Made by a program: the position numbers and the translations under genes | Shown here: one piece after another, positions 44,835 to 54,976 of the stretch | Numbering within the stretch: position 1 is the first letter of the stretch | Layout: every line of letters begins with the position of its first letter | DNA from: Paeniglutamicibacter psychrophenolicus | GTDB lineage: Bacteria > Actinomycetota > Actinomycetes > Actinomycetales > Micrococcaceae | NCBI RefSeq assembly: GCF_017876575.1 | Contig: NZ_JAGIOE010000001.1 | Coordinates: 434,001-498,000 of the forward strand | Length of the DNA: 64,000 nt | Direction of reading: 5' to 3' | The notes under the pieces: generated by a model | Database searches by the model: none | What the model saw: only the letters and a program-made list of their open reading frames with translations | Told to the model about the DNA's origin: nothing

Positions 44835-45953
44835 TTAGGCCCTTGCAAATTCAGGTACGAGCGATTCGAAGGTGATATCGCCCTTCTTGACACTGCCGAA
44901 GCGCAGGGCCAGCTCGGCCATGTGGTCCACGGTCTCCTTGCTGGCCTTGAACATCGGGTTCAGTTTCGGTGCCACGTCGGCGGCATAGTGCTCGACGTAG
45001 GCCTTGGCGATCTCGGGTGCCTTGCCGCCAAGCCCTGTGGTGTTCAGCAGGTCCGCTGCCTTGTCCGGATTCGCGATGATCCACTTGTTGGCGTCTTCCT
45101 GCGCGGCCAGCCAGTTCTGCACGACCTCCGGCTTCTGCTCCACCAGGTCCTCGCGCACCCCAATGGCCACGACGGCCTGGTTGCGCATCAAGTCCGGAAC
45201 GCCCTTCTCGGCGAAGTCGATCAGGATGGTGCCCCCGGTCTCCTTGGCCACAAAGCGCGTGGAGGTCCACTGGACCGTCACGTAGGCGTCGACGCGGTCG
45301 GCCTTCAGGTTCGGGATGGCCTGTGCGGTCGGGCCGATGGCAAGGGCCGTGACATCGGAATACTTCATGCCCGCAAGTTCCAGGGCCAGCTTCAGCTGCA
45401 GGTCGCCGCCGGCGCCAACGGAGGAGACACCGACCTTCTTGCCCTTCAGCGAAGCCATCTTTTCCTCGAAGCTCGCATCCGCGGACGGCCACTGGTGCTT
45501 CTGGCTGCCCACGATGCCGTAGGTGGTTTCCATGGTGCGGAAGCCGACCAGCAGCGGGCGCTTGCCCTTGGAGCTGTTGGCGTGGGTGGCCATGAGCAGC
45601 AGCGTGTCGGCGGCGTAGCCGTCGATGGCGCCGGCAACCAACAGCTGGAAGGCCTGGACCCCGGATTGCGGGTTCAGGTGCTTGGGGACGTTGAGGTTGT
45701 GCTTGGCATAGTCCTTGTTAGCCAGGTTGACCGCGTCAAGGAAGTAGGCGTCGCCGGGGAAGGCGGCAATGGAAAAGTCCGTGACCCCACCCTCGGAGGC
45801 GTTTTTGCCGCCGCCGCAGGCCGCCAGCAGCGGCACCGAACCGAGCGCCGCGGCACCCAGGCCGGCGTACCTCAGCAGGGAGCGGCGTGAGACGCCCCCG
45901 TCCAATCCCTGCAGTCCGCCGAAGGGCGATCCGCCGTTCCGTGATTCAAACAT
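44835..45953 (-). CDS. NitT/TauT-type ABC substrate-binding protein (module copy 2)
   Basis: A 372-residue exported lipoprotein, paralogous to that at 40913-42028. Seen: twin arginine in SRRSLLRYAG, lipobox LAAC (Cys46), FSIAAFPGDAYFLDAVNLANKDYAKHNLNV, LKGKKVGVSSVGAGGDLQLKLALE and VTVQWTSTRFVAKETGG. The start ATG follows AGGAGTAGGA. Differences between the copies cluster in the ligand-side loops (for example SQKHQWPSAD versus GRKGISWPGPD), which might reflect different ligand preference (inference). It sits in the same run as the kinase and dehydrogenase. Confidence 0.9.
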   Translation of the reverse strand: MFESRNGGSPFGGLQGLDGGVSRRSLLRYAGLGAAALGSVPLLAACGGGKNASEGGVTDFSIAAFPGDAYFLDAVNLANKDYAKHNLNVPKHLNPQSGVQAFQLLVAGAIDGYAADTLLLMATHANSSKGKRPLLVGFRTMETTYGIVGSQKHQWPSADASFEEKMASLKGKKVGVSSVGAGGDLQLKLALELAGMKYSDVTALAIGPTAQAIPNLKADRVDAYVTVQWTSTRFVAKETGGTILIDFAEKGVPDLMRNQAVVAIGVREDLVEQKPEVVQNWLAAQEDANKWIIANPDKAADLLNTTGLGGKAPEIAKAYVEHYAADVAPKLNPMFKASKETVDHMAELALRFGSVKKGDITFESLVPEFARA

Positions 45954-46027
45954 TCCTACTCCTGAGTGATTGGTTCGTGCCTTGTTTGAAGGCGGCAGCC
46001 GGTCCGGGCGCCTGTGCCCCGTTGGTG

Positions 46028-47044
46028 CTACGTGGAGCTCTGGGAGTGTTCCATGACCACGCGGCCCACGGTCTTGCCGTCGGCCAGGCGCTGCAGGCCG
46101 GCGGGCACGCCGTCGATCTCGAAGCGCTCGGACACGAAGGGCACGATGGCCCCGGAGTCGGCCAACCGGGTCAGTTCCTTGTGGCAGTCGTCGACCGCCT
46201 GCGGGTTCTTGGTGTTGTACAGGCCCCAGTGGATGCCGAGGATCGCGTAGTTCTTCACCAGTGCGTGGTTCAGCTTGGCGGACTGGATCTCCCCGCCGGC
46301 GAAGCCGACCACGATGATCCGGCCCTCGAAGGCGATGCACTTGGTGGAGCGCTGGTAGGTTTCGCCGCCGACCGGGTCGTAGATGACATCCGCGCCCCGC
46401 CCGTCGGTGAATTCGTTGACCAGTGCCACGAAGTCTTCCTCGCGGCGGTCGATGACCAGGTCCGCACCGAGCTCCTTGGCGTATGCGGCCTTCGCCGCAC
46501 CGCCGACCACGCCGATGACCTTGGCCCCGGCGGCCTTGCCCAGCTGGATGGCGGCGGAACCGACGCCTCCGGCGGCGGCATGCACCAGCAGGGTTTCCCC
46601 GGGCTGGATGCGGGCCAGGCGGTGCAGGCCGAACCAGCCGGTCTGGTACCCGATGAACAGGCAAGCTGCCTGCGCATCGTCAAGCGATGCCGGCGCCGAG
46701 TGGACCGCGTGCTGGTCCATCAGCGCGTATTCGGCGAACCCGCCGTGCGGAAGCGTGGTCAACCCCAGCACCCTGTCCCCGACCTTGGCGCGGGTGACAC
46801 CCGGGCCGGTGGAGATGACCTCGGCGCAAACCTCGCGACCGGGGGTGAAGGGAAGCTCCGGCTTCACCTGGTAGACGCCGCGGCACATCAACACGTCGGG
46901 GAAGTTGGCCGCGGAGGCGAGCACGCGCACCAGGACCTGGCCTTCACCGGGGGTTGGTACAGCGCGTTCGACTAGCTGCAGGGCATCGACCGGTTCACCG
47001 AGTTCGGTGACCGACCATGCCTTCAGGGTGCTGGGGATCGTCAT
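46028..47044 (-). CDS. NADPH:quinone oxidoreductase-like medium-chain reductase
   Basis: A 338-residue MDR-superfamily protein without the structural-zinc cysteines. Seen: PGREVCAEVISTGPGV, VGDRVLGLTTLPHGGFAEYALM, HAAAGGVGSAAIQLGKAAGAKVIG (the NADPH Rossmann motif AGGVG), and DVIYDPVGGETYQRSTKCIAFEGR. The arrangement is that of quinone oxidoreductase or enoyl reductase enzymes. In the island it could reduce an enone or enoyl-CoA. It lies four bases after the biotin-carrier gene and 74 bases before the second binding-protein gene, in one minus-strand run. Confidence 0.88.
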   Translation of the reverse strand: MTIPSTLKAWSVTELGEPVDALQLVERAVPTPGEGQVLVRVLASAANFPDVLMCRGVYQVKPELPFTPGREVCAEVISTGPGVTRAKVGDRVLGLTTLPHGGFAEYALMDQHAVHSAPASLDDAQAACLFIGYQTGWFGLHRLARIQPGETLLVHAAAGGVGSAAIQLGKAAGAKVIGVVGGAAKAAYAKELGADLVIDRREEDFVALVNEFTDGRGADVIYDPVGGETYQRSTKCIAFEGRIIVVGFAGGEIQSAKLNHALVKNYAILGIHWGLYNTKNPQAVDDCHKELTRLADSGAIVPFVSERFEIDGVPAGLQRLADGKTVGRVVMEHSQSST

Positions 47045-47048
47045 GCTG

Positions 47049-47270
47049 CTACTCCGCTTCGAAACTGACCAGGGCCTGGCCCGGTGCCACCACGTCGCCC
47101 TCGGCGACGTGGAGCTCGGTCACGGTGCCGGCGTCTTCGGCCATGACGGGGATTTCCATCTTCATGGCTTCGAGGATCATGAACACGTCATCTTCCTCGA
47201 CCTTGTCGCCCGGGGCGACAAGGATCTTCCATACGTTGGCACCCATGTCTGCTGCGATTGTTTCTGCCAT
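47049..47270 (-). CDS. Biotin carrier protein of an acyl-CoA carboxylase (short, stand-alone)
   Basis: A 73-residue protein consisting only of a biotinyl/lipoyl domain, with the biotinylation motif EAMKME (Lys37). The chosen ATG is nine bases after GGAG; a second ATG two codons earlier overlaps the upstream stop as ATGA, so either may be used. It would carry carboxybiotin between the biotin carboxylase and carboxyltransferase encoded immediately upstream. Many actinobacterial carboxylases fuse this domain to the biotin carboxylase subunit; here it is separate. Confidence 0.9.
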   Translation of the reverse strand: MAETIAADMGANVWKILVAPGDKVEEDDVFMILEAMKMEIPVMAEDAGTVTELHVAEGDVVAPGQALVSFEAE

Positions 47271-47272
47271 GA

Positions 47273-48658
<1,386 letters not shown>

Positions 48659-48668
48659 GGTTTTCCCC

Positions 48669-50228
48669 TTAGAAGCTCGTCGGCCAGGTGCTCAGGTTGT
48701 GTTCGCCGATGCCGTTGGTGCGGGCACGGTAGTGGTCCTTGAGGGCGCCGATGATGTAATCGCGCGTCTCTGCCGGATCGATGACCTGCTCGAAGCCGAA
48801 GACCTGGGCCACGTCGTAGGCCGTGGTGCCCTTGGCCATCTCGGCCAGGCGCAGCTCGTACATCTCCGGATCGGTTTCCTTGTCGATGCCGTGGACCACG
48901 GCGACCGCGGAGGTCGGGTCCATGAAGCTGACCTCGGAGGACCACCAGCCGGCGGTGGAGTCGGCGGTGCCGCCGCCGCCCATGTTGATCAATGCCTGTC
49001 CGTAGTTCTTGCGCATCGTCACGGCGATCTTCGGGACGGTGACCAGCGACAGGGCGTTCATCCAGTTGATGATCTTGCCGGCAACCTTGCTGCGCTCGGC
49101 CTCCAGGCCGATCAGGAAGCCGGGCTGGTCAACCAGGTGGACGACCGGGATGTTGTAGGAGTCGCACAGCACCAGGAAGCTGGTCGCCTTGTCGCAGGCA
49201 GCCCCGTCCAGTGCGCCGCCCTTGAACTGCGGGTTGTTGGCGATGATGCCCACGGACTGGCCGTTGATGCGGGCCAGCGAGGTGACCAGGGACTTGCCGT
49301 AGCGGGCCTTGATCGGGAAGACCGAGCCGGTGTCGGCAATGATCTCGATGACCTTGCGCACGTCGTAGGTCTGCGTGCGGGACTCGGGAACGATCGCCTT
49401 GAGTTCCGCGGCGCGCTCGCCCGAGCCGGCCGGGACCGGTGCGGTCGGCGGCAGCTCGCCGTTGTGCGAGGGCAGGTAGGACAGGAAGCGGCGGATCAGT
49501 TCGATCGCTTCCTCGTCGGAGTCGGCGACCGCGTCGGCGAACCCGGTGACCTCGGCGTGCATCTTCCAGCCGCCGAGTTCCTGGGCGTCGACCTGCTGGC
49601 CGGTGGCGCGGGCCACCAGGTTGGGGCTGGACACCGCGAGCACTGCACCCTTGCGGAAGACCGCAAAGTCACTGGTCATGGTGTGCCAGGCGGCCGAACC
49701 GAAGCAGTAGCCGAAGGCCGCGGACACCCATGGGCTTTCGCGCTTGCGCAGGAAGCGGGTCTTGCCGTTGGCCGAGCCCATGCCGGTGCCGCCCATGGCG
49801 TCGGGCATGCGCACGCCGGTGGACTCGGAAAGGTAGACCAGCGGCTGGCCGGTCTTGACCACCATTTCCTTGAAGTGGGACATCTTCTTGTTGCTGATCG
49901 GGGACGAGGAGGAGCCCTTGACGGTGAAGTCGTAGGCGACCACGCTCGCGCGCCGGCCGTCGATCTCGCCGCTGCCGGTGATCTTGCCGTCGGCCGGGGT
50001 CTTGTCGCGGTCCGCCGGCACGGCCGAGGTCACGAACAGCCCGGACTCGCGGAACGTGCCCGGGTCCAGCAGCAGCGCGACGCGCTCGCGTGCGTTCAGC
50101 TCGCCCTTGTCGCGGCGGGCATCAAGCTTCCGGGCCCCGCCCATGGCCAGGGCGGCGGCGCGCTTCTGCTCGTGCTCCTGCTCGCGGGTCAACTTTGCAT
50201 CCTGGGTCTTCACGGCTTCCTGCGTCAT
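48669..50228 (-). CDS. Acyl-CoA carboxylase carboxyltransferase (beta) subunit
   Basis: A 519-residue carboxyltransferase. Seen: RERVALLLDPGTFRESGLF near the N-terminus, the oxyanion-hole type glycine pairs in the first half (AMGGTGMGSANGKT; FGYCFGSAAWHTM) and in the second half (NMGGGGTADSTAGWW), and PVVHLVDQPGFLIGLEAERSK. It transfers the carboxyl group from biotin to an acyl-CoA. Acceptor preference (acetyl-, propionyl-, methylcrotonyl- or geranyl-CoA) cannot be read from the sequence. It is encoded five bases after the CoA ligase gene. Confidence 0.93.
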   Translation of the reverse strand: MTQEAVKTQDAKLTREQEHEQKRAAALAMGGARKLDARRDKGELNARERVALLLDPGTFRESGLFVTSAVPADRDKTPADGKITGSGEIDGRRASVVAYDFTVKGSSSSPISNKKMSHFKEMVVKTGQPLVYLSESTGVRMPDAMGGTGMGSANGKTRFLRKRESPWVSAAFGYCFGSAAWHTMTSDFAVFRKGAVLAVSSPNLVARATGQQVDAQELGGWKMHAEVTGFADAVADSDEEAIELIRRFLSYLPSHNGELPPTAPVPAGSGERAAELKAIVPESRTQTYDVRKVIEIIADTGSVFPIKARYGKSLVTSLARINGQSVGIIANNPQFKGGALDGAACDKATSFLVLCDSYNIPVVHLVDQPGFLIGLEAERSKVAGKIINWMNALSLVTVPKIAVTMRKNYGQALINMGGGGTADSTAGWWSSEVSFMDPTSAVAVVHGIDKETDPEMYELRLAEMAKGTTAYDVAQVFGFEQVIDPAETRDYIIGALKDHYRARTNGIGEHNLSTWPTSF

Positions 50229-50233
50229 GACTG

Positions 50234-52375
50234 CTACCTTCCTTCCGTGCCGTTGGCACCCGTGTGGGTGGCCCGGCTCTGCTCAAGTACTGCGCGCGCG
50301 GCAAGTGCCGCGTCTTCGAATGCCGGGAACACGGGGATGCCGATCGCCCGTGCGCGCTTGGCGTAGGCCTCGATCATCTCCCCGGTTTCGGCGCTGCCGT
50401 CGGTCTTCAGGACCAACAGCTGGTGGGTGCCGGGCGCGGATGCGTCACGGGCCTCGGCGATGGAATCAATGATGTTTCCGGTGACATCCCCGTGGGTGGC
50501 CCCGAGGTTGCGCTGGATGATGCCCACGTTCAGGTGGGAGATCAACAGAGCCGGGCTGGACCCGGCCAGCACGGTCTTGAGGATGTCCCCCGCAACGGCG
50601 CCGTTCTTGACCGCGAGGGTCCCGGCCGGCACGTCGATGGGGTTGTGGAAGCCGTTGCCCGGGGGCAGTTCGAGGGACTCGAGGGCGGCGATGACCGAGT
50701 CGGGCAGCGGCGAGGTGCCGACGCCCTGGCGGTCCAGCGCGTCCGCGCCGAGCACGGAGGCGCCGCCGCCGTTGCCGAAGAGCACCGCCTCGCGCCCGTT
50801 GGTCGCAACCGACAGGTCAAGGGTGGACAGCGCGTGCAGCGCGGTGGCGAACTCGGCCAGCGAGTCGACCAGGGTCATCCCGGCCTGGCGGGCGATTGCC
50901 GGCCAGAGGCGGTGGTTGCCGGCCAGCGCACCGGTGTGGCTGGTGGCGGCGCGTGAACCCTCGGCCGTGCGGCCTCCGGCCAGCAGCACCACGGGCTTGC
51001 GGGTTTCGGAGTTCTCGAGCACGTCCAGCACCTCGCGGGCGATGCTCAGCGATTCGAGGTAGAGCCCGATCACCTGGACCTCGTCGTTGGCCAGGTGGGA
51101 GGCGACGAGCTCGGCGGCGGAAACGTCGGCGCTGTTGCCGATGCTGACCACGGAGTGGAAGTCGATGCCGCTGGAGGCGCCGACGCGCAGGATGTCAACG
51201 GAGAGCCCGCCGCTCTGCGAGACCACGGCGGTGGTGCCCGGGGTCAGCGGTGCCTGCGGGACGAAGGAGAGCTTGCCGGCCGAGGCGTGGGTGCCCAGGC
51301 AGTTCGGGCCGATCAGGCGGATGCCCGCCTCGCGCACCGTGGCAACCAAGGCCGCTTCGAGCTCGATGCCCTCTTCGACCTCGCCGAAGCCGCTGGAGAC
51401 GACCTGGGCGAAACGCACCTTGCCGGCTCCGGCGCGCAGCGCATCGGCGACGCGGGCGCCGGGCAGTGCCACGAAGGCGTAGTCGATGGGTTCGGTCAGC
51501 TCGGCCAGCGAGGCGATTGCCGGCAGGCCTTCGATGACCGCGGTGGTGGGGTTCACCGGGACGATGGTCCCGTCAAAGCCGTTGGCGATCATGTTCTGGA
51601 TGAAGCGGTTGGCCATGTTGGGGCGCTTGCCGCTGGCACCCAGGACCGCGATGCGGCGGGGGTGGAAGAGCGGGGTGAAGTCGCCGACCTCGGTGCGTGC
51701 CCCGGCTGCCGCGGAGCCGGAGGCTTCCACTGCGGTGCGGTTGACCACGAAGCGGGCGTCAACGGCCACGGCACGGGTGTCCGAGACGATGATCGGGTTC
51801 AGGTCGATCTCCTGGACGTCCTCGGGCAGCGAGGCCAGCAGGCCCTCGGGGCCGGCAAGGTTCGAGATCAGCGAGACAAGTGCCGGGATGTCGGCCTTGA
51901 TCCCGCCGCGGGCGCCCTCAAGCACCTTCATGCCGCGCAGTTCATGCAGCATGTCAAGAATCTGGGATTCATTCAGCGGGGCCAGGCCGAAGGCCACGTC
52001 CTCGAAGACCTCGACCAGGATGCCGCCGAGACCGACCATGACGGTCCAGCCCAGTCCGGGGGCGCGGACGGCCCCGACGATGATCTCGTGGCCGGCCGGG
52101 ATCATTTCCTCGACCAGCAGGCCCTCGAGTTCGTGGCCGGCAGCCGCGAGGGACTCACGCATCTGCGCGGCGACCTCGTCGATCTCGGCGCGGGTCACGC
52201 CGACCCGAACACCGCCTGCGTCGGACTTGTGCACGAGCGTCGCTGAGATCGCCTTGACGACCAACGGTTCGCGAAGGTGGTCCGGGAGTTCCTGGCCAAC
52301 TTCTACTTCAACGCCTTGCGGAGTATCGATCCCAAAGGCCGAGAGCAGGGACTTGCCCTCTGCTTCGGTGAACAT
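50234..52375 (-). CDS. ADP-forming acyl-CoA ligase (acetate--CoA ligase family, ATP-grasp first)
   Basis: A 713-residue fused ligase. Seen: an N-terminal ATP-grasp domain (FTEAEGKSLLSAFGIDTPQG, HKSDAGGVRVGV, GLGGILVEVFEDVAFGLAPL; about residues 1-220), then a CoA-binding domain (RRIAVLGASGKRPNMANRF; about 240-370), then a succinyl-CoA-ligase-like domain with VSQSGGLSVDILR and an ATSHTGALAGNH stretch holding the probable phosphohistidine. This order (ATP-grasp before CoA-binding) is the reverse of the common family order. It activates a carboxylic acid with CoA. The start is the ATG after AGGGAA; the open frame before it is the promoter element. Confidence 0.9.
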   Translation of the reverse strand: MFTEAEGKSLLSAFGIDTPQGVEVEVGQELPDHLREPLVVKAISATLVHKSDAGGVRVGVTRAEIDEVAAQMRESLAAAGHELEGLLVEEMIPAGHEIIVGAVRAPGLGWTVMVGLGGILVEVFEDVAFGLAPLNESQILDMLHELRGMKVLEGARGGIKADIPALVSLISNLAGPEGLLASLPEDVQEIDLNPIIVSDTRAVAVDARFVVNRTAVEASGSAAAGARTEVGDFTPLFHPRRIAVLGASGKRPNMANRFIQNMIANGFDGTIVPVNPTTAVIEGLPAIASLAELTEPIDYAFVALPGARVADALRAGAGKVRFAQVVSSGFGEVEEGIELEAALVATVREAGIRLIGPNCLGTHASAGKLSFVPQAPLTPGTTAVVSQSGGLSVDILRVGASSGIDFHSVVSIGNSADVSAAELVASHLANDEVQVIGLYLESLSIAREVLDVLENSETRKPVVLLAGGRTAEGSRAATSHTGALAGNHRLWPAIARQAGMTLVDSLAEFATALHALSTLDLSVATNGREAVLFGNGGGASVLGADALDRQGVGTSPLPDSVIAALESLELPPGNGFHNPIDVPAGTLAVKNGAVAGDILKTVLAGSSPALLISHLNVGIIQRNLGATHGDVTGNIIDSIAEARDASAPGTHQLLVLKTDGSAETGEMIEAYAKRARAIGIPVFPAFEDAALAARAVLEQSRATHTGANGTEGR

Positions 52376-52438
52376 GGCAGATTCCCTGGTACGGGCCTGC
52401 GCTACGAGCTCGACGATGGTCGCTGAGCTACGGGGTTG

Positions 52439-52583
52439 GGCTGTTTCGACTAACAACTGGGGCACCTCACTGGACGGTCGGATCTGGGCGTCAAACTCTC
52501 GCGCCCGGTGTGATCTCAGTCTCGCCAGCGAATCGGGCCCTGTGAAGGGCGAGCGCGCTGGCACGGTGATATGACCGCGCTAT
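52439..52583 (-). repeat. Shared upstream element, copy 2
   Basis: Counterpart of 42278-42423. Common features: GGCTGTTTCGACT at the beginning, GGGGCACC, CACTGG, CCGGTGTGA in the middle, and GGTGATA (52563-52569) with GCTATCG (52577-52583) at the end. It lies 64-208 bases upstream of the CoA-ligase start and probably holds the promoter of the ligase-carboxylase-binding protein operon. Confidence 0.7.
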
Positions 52584-53044
52584 CGGCGCCTGGTCGCGGG
52601 GGTGTTCAGTGCAGTGTCCCAACCGCTGCCCAGCCCCGCCAAATGCACCATCCACGGGGTTTGGCCCGCCGGGGAGCCGGGGATTTCGCGCCCCGTGCCG
52701 CAGCCTGGGGGCAACGTCCCGGGGTCCGTCCGAAACGTAACAAGGCGGCAGTTTCGGTGCTCCGGGTGGCCAGGGGGTCGGATCCGGCATGCGTTCCGGG
52801 GTGGGCGGGAATCATCCGGGGCCCGCCGGGCGGGCCCCCCTGGCCTGCGCGTGCGACCCGATGCGTCGGCCCCGCGGGGACCGCAACCCACCCTCGGGAG
52901 GCGCGATGGCCCGCCACTGGACAGTCCCTGTGCGGTGCCATGGCCGGGGGCCCGGGGAATGGCAGCCAAGGAACCCGGCTGCCCGCCAGGCAGGGCCCCG
53001 GAGGGCTCCTGCGTGGCGTGTGGCCCGCCGAGGCCGCTATCGGG
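52584..53044. other. GC-rich spacer downstream of the LysR gene
   Basis: About 460 bases without a credible gene. It holds several GC-rich inverted repeats, the clearest GGGGCCCGCC/GGCGGGCCCC at 52818-52838, likely the LysR-gene terminator region. A single GCTATCG lies directly at the 3' end of the LysR gene (53036-53042) and may be chance. Confidence 0.45.
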
Positions 53045-53947
53045 TCAGAAGGTCTTCGCGGCTTCCCGCAGCAGACGCAGGAAGGCCTGCACGGCCGAGG
53101 ACCTGGCCTCGTCCTTCCTGACGATGGCGGAGGTGCTGGCCCGCGCCCATTCGAAGGGAAGCGGCACAAGCGCAACGCCGTTTCCGCTGATGGTCGATTC
53201 GAGCAGCGTGTTGGCCATGCAAATACCCACACCGGCACGCACCATGGCTTGCGAAGCCTCCGCATTGGGCGTCGTGTAAACGATCCTGGCCTCGACACCC
53301 TCCAGCATTTTCTCGTAGGCCACTCGCAGGATGCTCGACTCCGCGGGGAAGATCAGCGCCTCCCCCTCCAGGTCCGCAGGCTCGAAGTCGTCCTTGCCGG
53401 CGAGCCGGTGGTCTTCGGGGACCGCCAGGACCAGCCGGCCGGTGATCAGGTCGACGTGGTGCAGCAAGGCGTCCTCGGCCGGGGTCAGCTCGATGCCCGG
53501 CAGGCGGGTCACCAGGCCCACGTCCAGGTGGCCGCTGAGGACACCGCGGACCACCATCTTCGACGGCCCCTCATCCACCTCGAAGCGCACATTGGGGAAT
53601 TCGGTCAACAGGCGTTTGACCACCTTGGGAAGAATCGTCTGGGAACCGGCCGGCACCGTGCCGAGCCGGACCGCGCCCAGCTTCAGTCCGCCGATGGCGC
53701 TGGCCTCCTCGCGAAGCATGCGCTCGGCCTGGACCGCCGCAATCACGTGCGGCAGGATCCTTTCGGCCGCATAGGTCGGCCGCACGCCCTTCGCACCGCG
53801 GGTCACCAATATGACCCCCAGGTCCTCCTCGAGCCGTTGCACTTGGTTGGTGATTGTCGGCTGCGAGATATCTAGCTCCTTGGCAGCTTGCCGGAACGAA
53901 CCGGTTCGCAATGCTGCCTCCAGGTAGCGCAACTGCGCAAATCTCAT
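53045..53947 (-). CDS. LysR-family transcriptional regulator
   Basis: A 300-residue LTTR. Seen: N-terminal winged HTH (residues about 1-60; RYLEAALRTGSFRQAAKELDISQPTITNQVQRLEEDLG), linker helix, and the C-terminal periplasmic-binding-like inducer domain (VRLGTVPAGSQTILPKVVKRL; AVPEDHRLAG; AGVGICMANTLLES). It lies between the CoA-ligase operon and the transporter/SDR genes and is the only regulator found inside the island, so it is the likely candidate for the LysR-type boxes at 39476 and 56836 (inference). It is followed by a GC-rich spacer with hairpins. Confidence 0.93.
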   Translation of the reverse strand: MRFAQLRYLEAALRTGSFRQAAKELDISQPTITNQVQRLEEDLGVILVTRGAKGVRPTYAAERILPHVIAAVQAERMLREEASAIGGLKLGAVRLGTVPAGSQTILPKVVKRLLTEFPNVRFEVDEGPSKMVVRGVLSGHLDVGLVTRLPGIELTPAEDALLHHVDLITGRLVLAVPEDHRLAGKDDFEPADLEGEALIFPAESSILRVAYEKMLEGVEARIVYTTPNAEASQAMVRAGVGICMANTLLESTISGNGVALVPLPFEWARASTSAIVRKDEARSSAVQAFLRLLREAAKTF

Positions 53948-54059
53948 GGCGCCCTCTCTATTGCTGTCGCGGCCGAAAGCCGCTGGTGCCTACGTTACCC
54001 CGATCACAACTGTCGAACGGATTTCGTTAAGCACCCCGACCGATTCGTCCCTGCCGCTT

Positions 54060-54875
54060 TCAGCCACGCAACCCGTCGAGGCCAGTGGCATCCCGGGACA
54101 GCGCCCCGCCATCGACGGCGATCGTGGAGCCGGTGATGTACCCGGCCGCCGGCGACAGCAGGAACGCAATCGCGGAGGCGATTTCGTGGGGCTGGCCAAG
54201 CCGGCCGAGCAGCGGAGCCGCAGCCAGTGCCTGCGCGTCGGATTCGCTTCGTGCCTTGGCGACGTACCGTTCCGAGAGGAAAAGCCCAGGTGCCACCGCG
54301 TTGACGCGGATGCCGCGGGGGCCGTATTCGGCCGCAAGCTGCTTGACCCATACCTGCAGCGCCGCCTTGGCCGGGCCGTAGCCCGGTGCCACCAACCCGC
54401 CGCGCGAGGCAACCACCGAGGACACATGCACGATCGAACCCTCCGCAAGCAGCGGGACCAGCTTGCGTGCGGCCAGGAAGGCATGCGAGAGGTTCACCGT
54501 GAAATCGCGTTCCCAGTCCTCCAGGCCGTAGTCGGCGATCGGCTTGGCAAGCATCTGCCCGATGACATCGACGTACCCGTTGATCGTCCCGAACCCGGAG
54601 GCGGCCGCTGCAGCGATGCGCTCGATGCCTTCCTCGGTCGTGGCATCGGCGACCAGCCACGGCGCGCCCAGCGAGCCGGCCACTGCGGAAACCGCATCGG
54701 CGTTGATGTCAACGCACAGCAGCCGCCCGCCCAGCCCGGCGACCATCCTGCTCACATGCTCCCCGATCCCGCTGCCGGCGCCCAGGACGACGAATGACTT
54801 CCCGTCCAGTCTGAACAGGCCTGGGTAGTTCACGGCGCTGGCCGGGGTCGGCCGGGATGGATTGGCGATCTGCAT
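54060..54875 (-). CDS. SDR family oxidoreductase
   Basis: A 271-residue short-chain dehydrogenase. Seen: cofactor loop [31 protein letters not shown] with the active-site serine, and YGPAK for the Tyr/Lys pair, plus the C-terminal [18 protein letters not shown]. An unusual point is the N-terminal extension of about 25 residues before the Rossmann strand. Its likely role is alcohol/ketone interconversion in the island pathway. It lies about 100 bases downstream of the permease gene behind a strong hairpin, so it may have its own promoter. Confidence 0.88.
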   Translation of the reverse strand: MQIANPSRPTPASAVNYPGLFRLDGKSFVVLGAGSGIGEHVSRMVAGLGGRLLCVDINADAVSAVAGSLGAPWLVADATTEEGIERIAAAAASGFGTINGYVDVIGQMLAKPIADYGLEDWERDFTVNLSHAFLAARKLVPLLAEGSIVHVSSVVASRGGLVAPGYGPAKAALQVWVKQLAAEYGPRGIRVNAVAPGLFLSERYVAKARSESDAQALAAAPLLGRLGQPHEIASAIAFLLSPAAGYITGSTIAVDGGALSRDATGLDGLRG

Positions 54876-54896
54876 GGAAAGGCCCTTTCGTTAAGC

Positions 54897-54940
54897 GATC
54901 GAGGCCGGGGCAGCGTTGGTAGCCTGCCCCGGCCTCGATC
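54897..54940 (-). terminator. Terminator after the NitT/TauT permease gene
   Basis: A perfect 17-base stem (GATCGAGGCCGGGGCAG and complement) with a ten-base loop, starting about 37 bases after the permease stop on the minus strand. Confidence 0.85.
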
Positions 54941-54976
54941 ATCCTGAGTGCAATTTTTGTTCGGTCTATTGCCGAC

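Noticed and set aside
52376-52564. N-terminal extension of the CoA ligase
   Set aside because: The frame is open, but the sequence coincides with the shared promoter element, lacks a ribosome-binding site, and the ATG at 52375 gives the family-typical start.
53036-53042. GCTATCG word at the 3' end of the LysR gene as an operator
   Set aside because: A single seven-base word is expected several times by chance in 64 kb; no second arm or nearby promoter was seen.
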